DNA from: JAIEPT01 sp038217425
GTDB lineage: Bacteria; Planctomycetota; Planctomycetia; Gemmatales; Gemmataceae
Reading direction: 5' to 3'
Assembly: GCA_038217425.1 (NCBI GenBank)
Contig: JBBQPM010000192.1
Coordinates: 1 to 13,213 of the forward strand
DNA length: 13,213 bases
Part shown: positions 12,917 to 13,213 of the stretch, in pieces
Layout of the letters: each line of letters begins with the position of its first letter
How positions within the stretch are numbered: the stretch's first letter is position 1
Made by a program: the position numbers and the translations under genes
Notes under the pieces: generated by a model
What the model saw: the letters and a program-made list of their open reading frames with translations, nothing else
Databases searched by the model: none
What the model was told of the DNA's origin: nothing

Positions 12917-13213
12917 TCGTATCGCCGAAATCGACATTGATCTCGCCATAGGGCCTCACGATGCGCCGACGCAGCGGGATAACTTCAATTGGCAAGCCGG
13001 CAAAACCCGCTGCTTTCCGCGCCTGATTGACCGACCGCCAGAGGTTCAGTAATTGCCGGCGAATGGGCGCGTAAGGTTCGAACGGAAGCTCGTAAAATTC
13101 CATCGCCAGCTTGTCAACCGACCGATGCACGGCAAGTTCCAGCATGTAGGCCCTGATTCCCAGGTAGACGTGGCGATCGATCTCAACATGAGAGTGCCAT
13201 CTCGAATCCGGCA
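12840..13213 (-). CDS. Unknown protein, 5' end beyond the right edge
   Basis: The minus-strand frame stays open from the window edge to a TAA at the complement of 12840-12842, giving 123 visible residues. An ATG at the complement of 13143-13145 is not the likely start, because the 22 codons before it read like ordinary protein (SRWHSHVEIDRHVYLGIRAY) and continue smoothly into MLELAVHRSVDKLAMEFYELPFEPY. The following LRRRIVRPYGE is also protein-like. After about PYGEINVDF the sequence becomes low in recognisable structure and overlaps the 3' end of the PLP-enzyme gene by 77 bp in convergent orientation. I do not recognise the family. Composition suggests a helical, soluble, cytoplasmic domain. 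Confidence 0.5.
   Translation of the reverse strand, partial: PDSRWHSHVEIDRHVYLGIRAYMLELAVHRSVDKLAMEFYELPFEPYAPIRRQLLNLWRSVNQARKAAGFAGLPIEVIPLRRRIVRPYGEINVDFGDTIRHTPDGESAGGLRSARLEPVPGPE

Noticed and set aside
11797..12951. A 384-codon plus-strand frame overlapping the PLP-enzyme gene
   Set aside because: It is a frame-shifted shadow rich in Arg/Ser/Pro with no recognisable domain; the 11651 frame is intact throughout.
1..13213. CRISPR array or insertion sequence
   Set aside because: No regularly spaced direct repeats of 20 or more bases and no transposase-like protein with terminal inverted repeats were seen.

Overview
The window is high-GC bacterial DNA of accessory, defence-island character. 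It carries a tyrosine recombinase, a DNA phosphorothioation module, and an uncharacterised operon with an RNase-type HEPN motif. Mixed codon use, large spacers and the style of several orphan proteins make a Planctomycetota-like host plausible. That is only an impression: no rRNA, tRNA or taxonomic marker gene is present.

Left part (1-6218): a minus-strand operon reads, in transcription order, a DUF4007 protein (SspB type), a large P-loop ATPase (SspC type) and the first 54 codons of a PP-loop ATP pyrophosphatase of the PAPS-reductase/DndC/SspD family, cut by the left edge. Both junctions are ATGA overlaps, so translation is probably coupled. Divergent from it, across a 184-bp promoter region, lies a gene resembling the 'DNA phosphorothioation-associated putative methyltransferase' family. 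Together these look like an SspBCD-type DNA sulfur-modification system. A cysteine desulfurase of the SspA/DndA type and a restriction component (SspE or DndFGH type) are not visible here.

Middle (6219-8688): a 286-bp spacer holds a striking dif-like inverted repeat (arms ending ATAA/TTAT around a 6-bp centre). It is followed by an intact XerC/D-like tyrosine recombinase and, 12 nt downstream in the same frame, a two-helix membrane protein of unknown function. A 360-bp spacer with several short palindromes follows.

Right-middle (8740-11413): three co-directional genes, each with a strong Shine-Dalgarno sequence and visibly more G/C-biased codons than their neighbours. They encode a 534-aa protein with a C-terminal HEPN-like region (R429-x4-H434), a 166-aa degenerate protein-kinase-like protein, and a 145-aa Cys/His-rich protein with a CoiA-like zinc-binding pattern. 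A tandem pair of 10-bp palindromes one helical turn apart precedes the operon. This is the best candidate for an undescribed system: a HEPN RNase effector controlled by a kinase-like partner and a zinc protein.

Right end (11414-13213): a repeat- and palindrome-rich upstream region leads into a fold-type-I PLP enzyme (class V aminotransferase/NifS-like). A convergent minus-strand gene of unknown function, cut by the right edge, overlaps its 3' end by 77 bp. No CRISPR array, tRNA, rRNA or transposase was seen.
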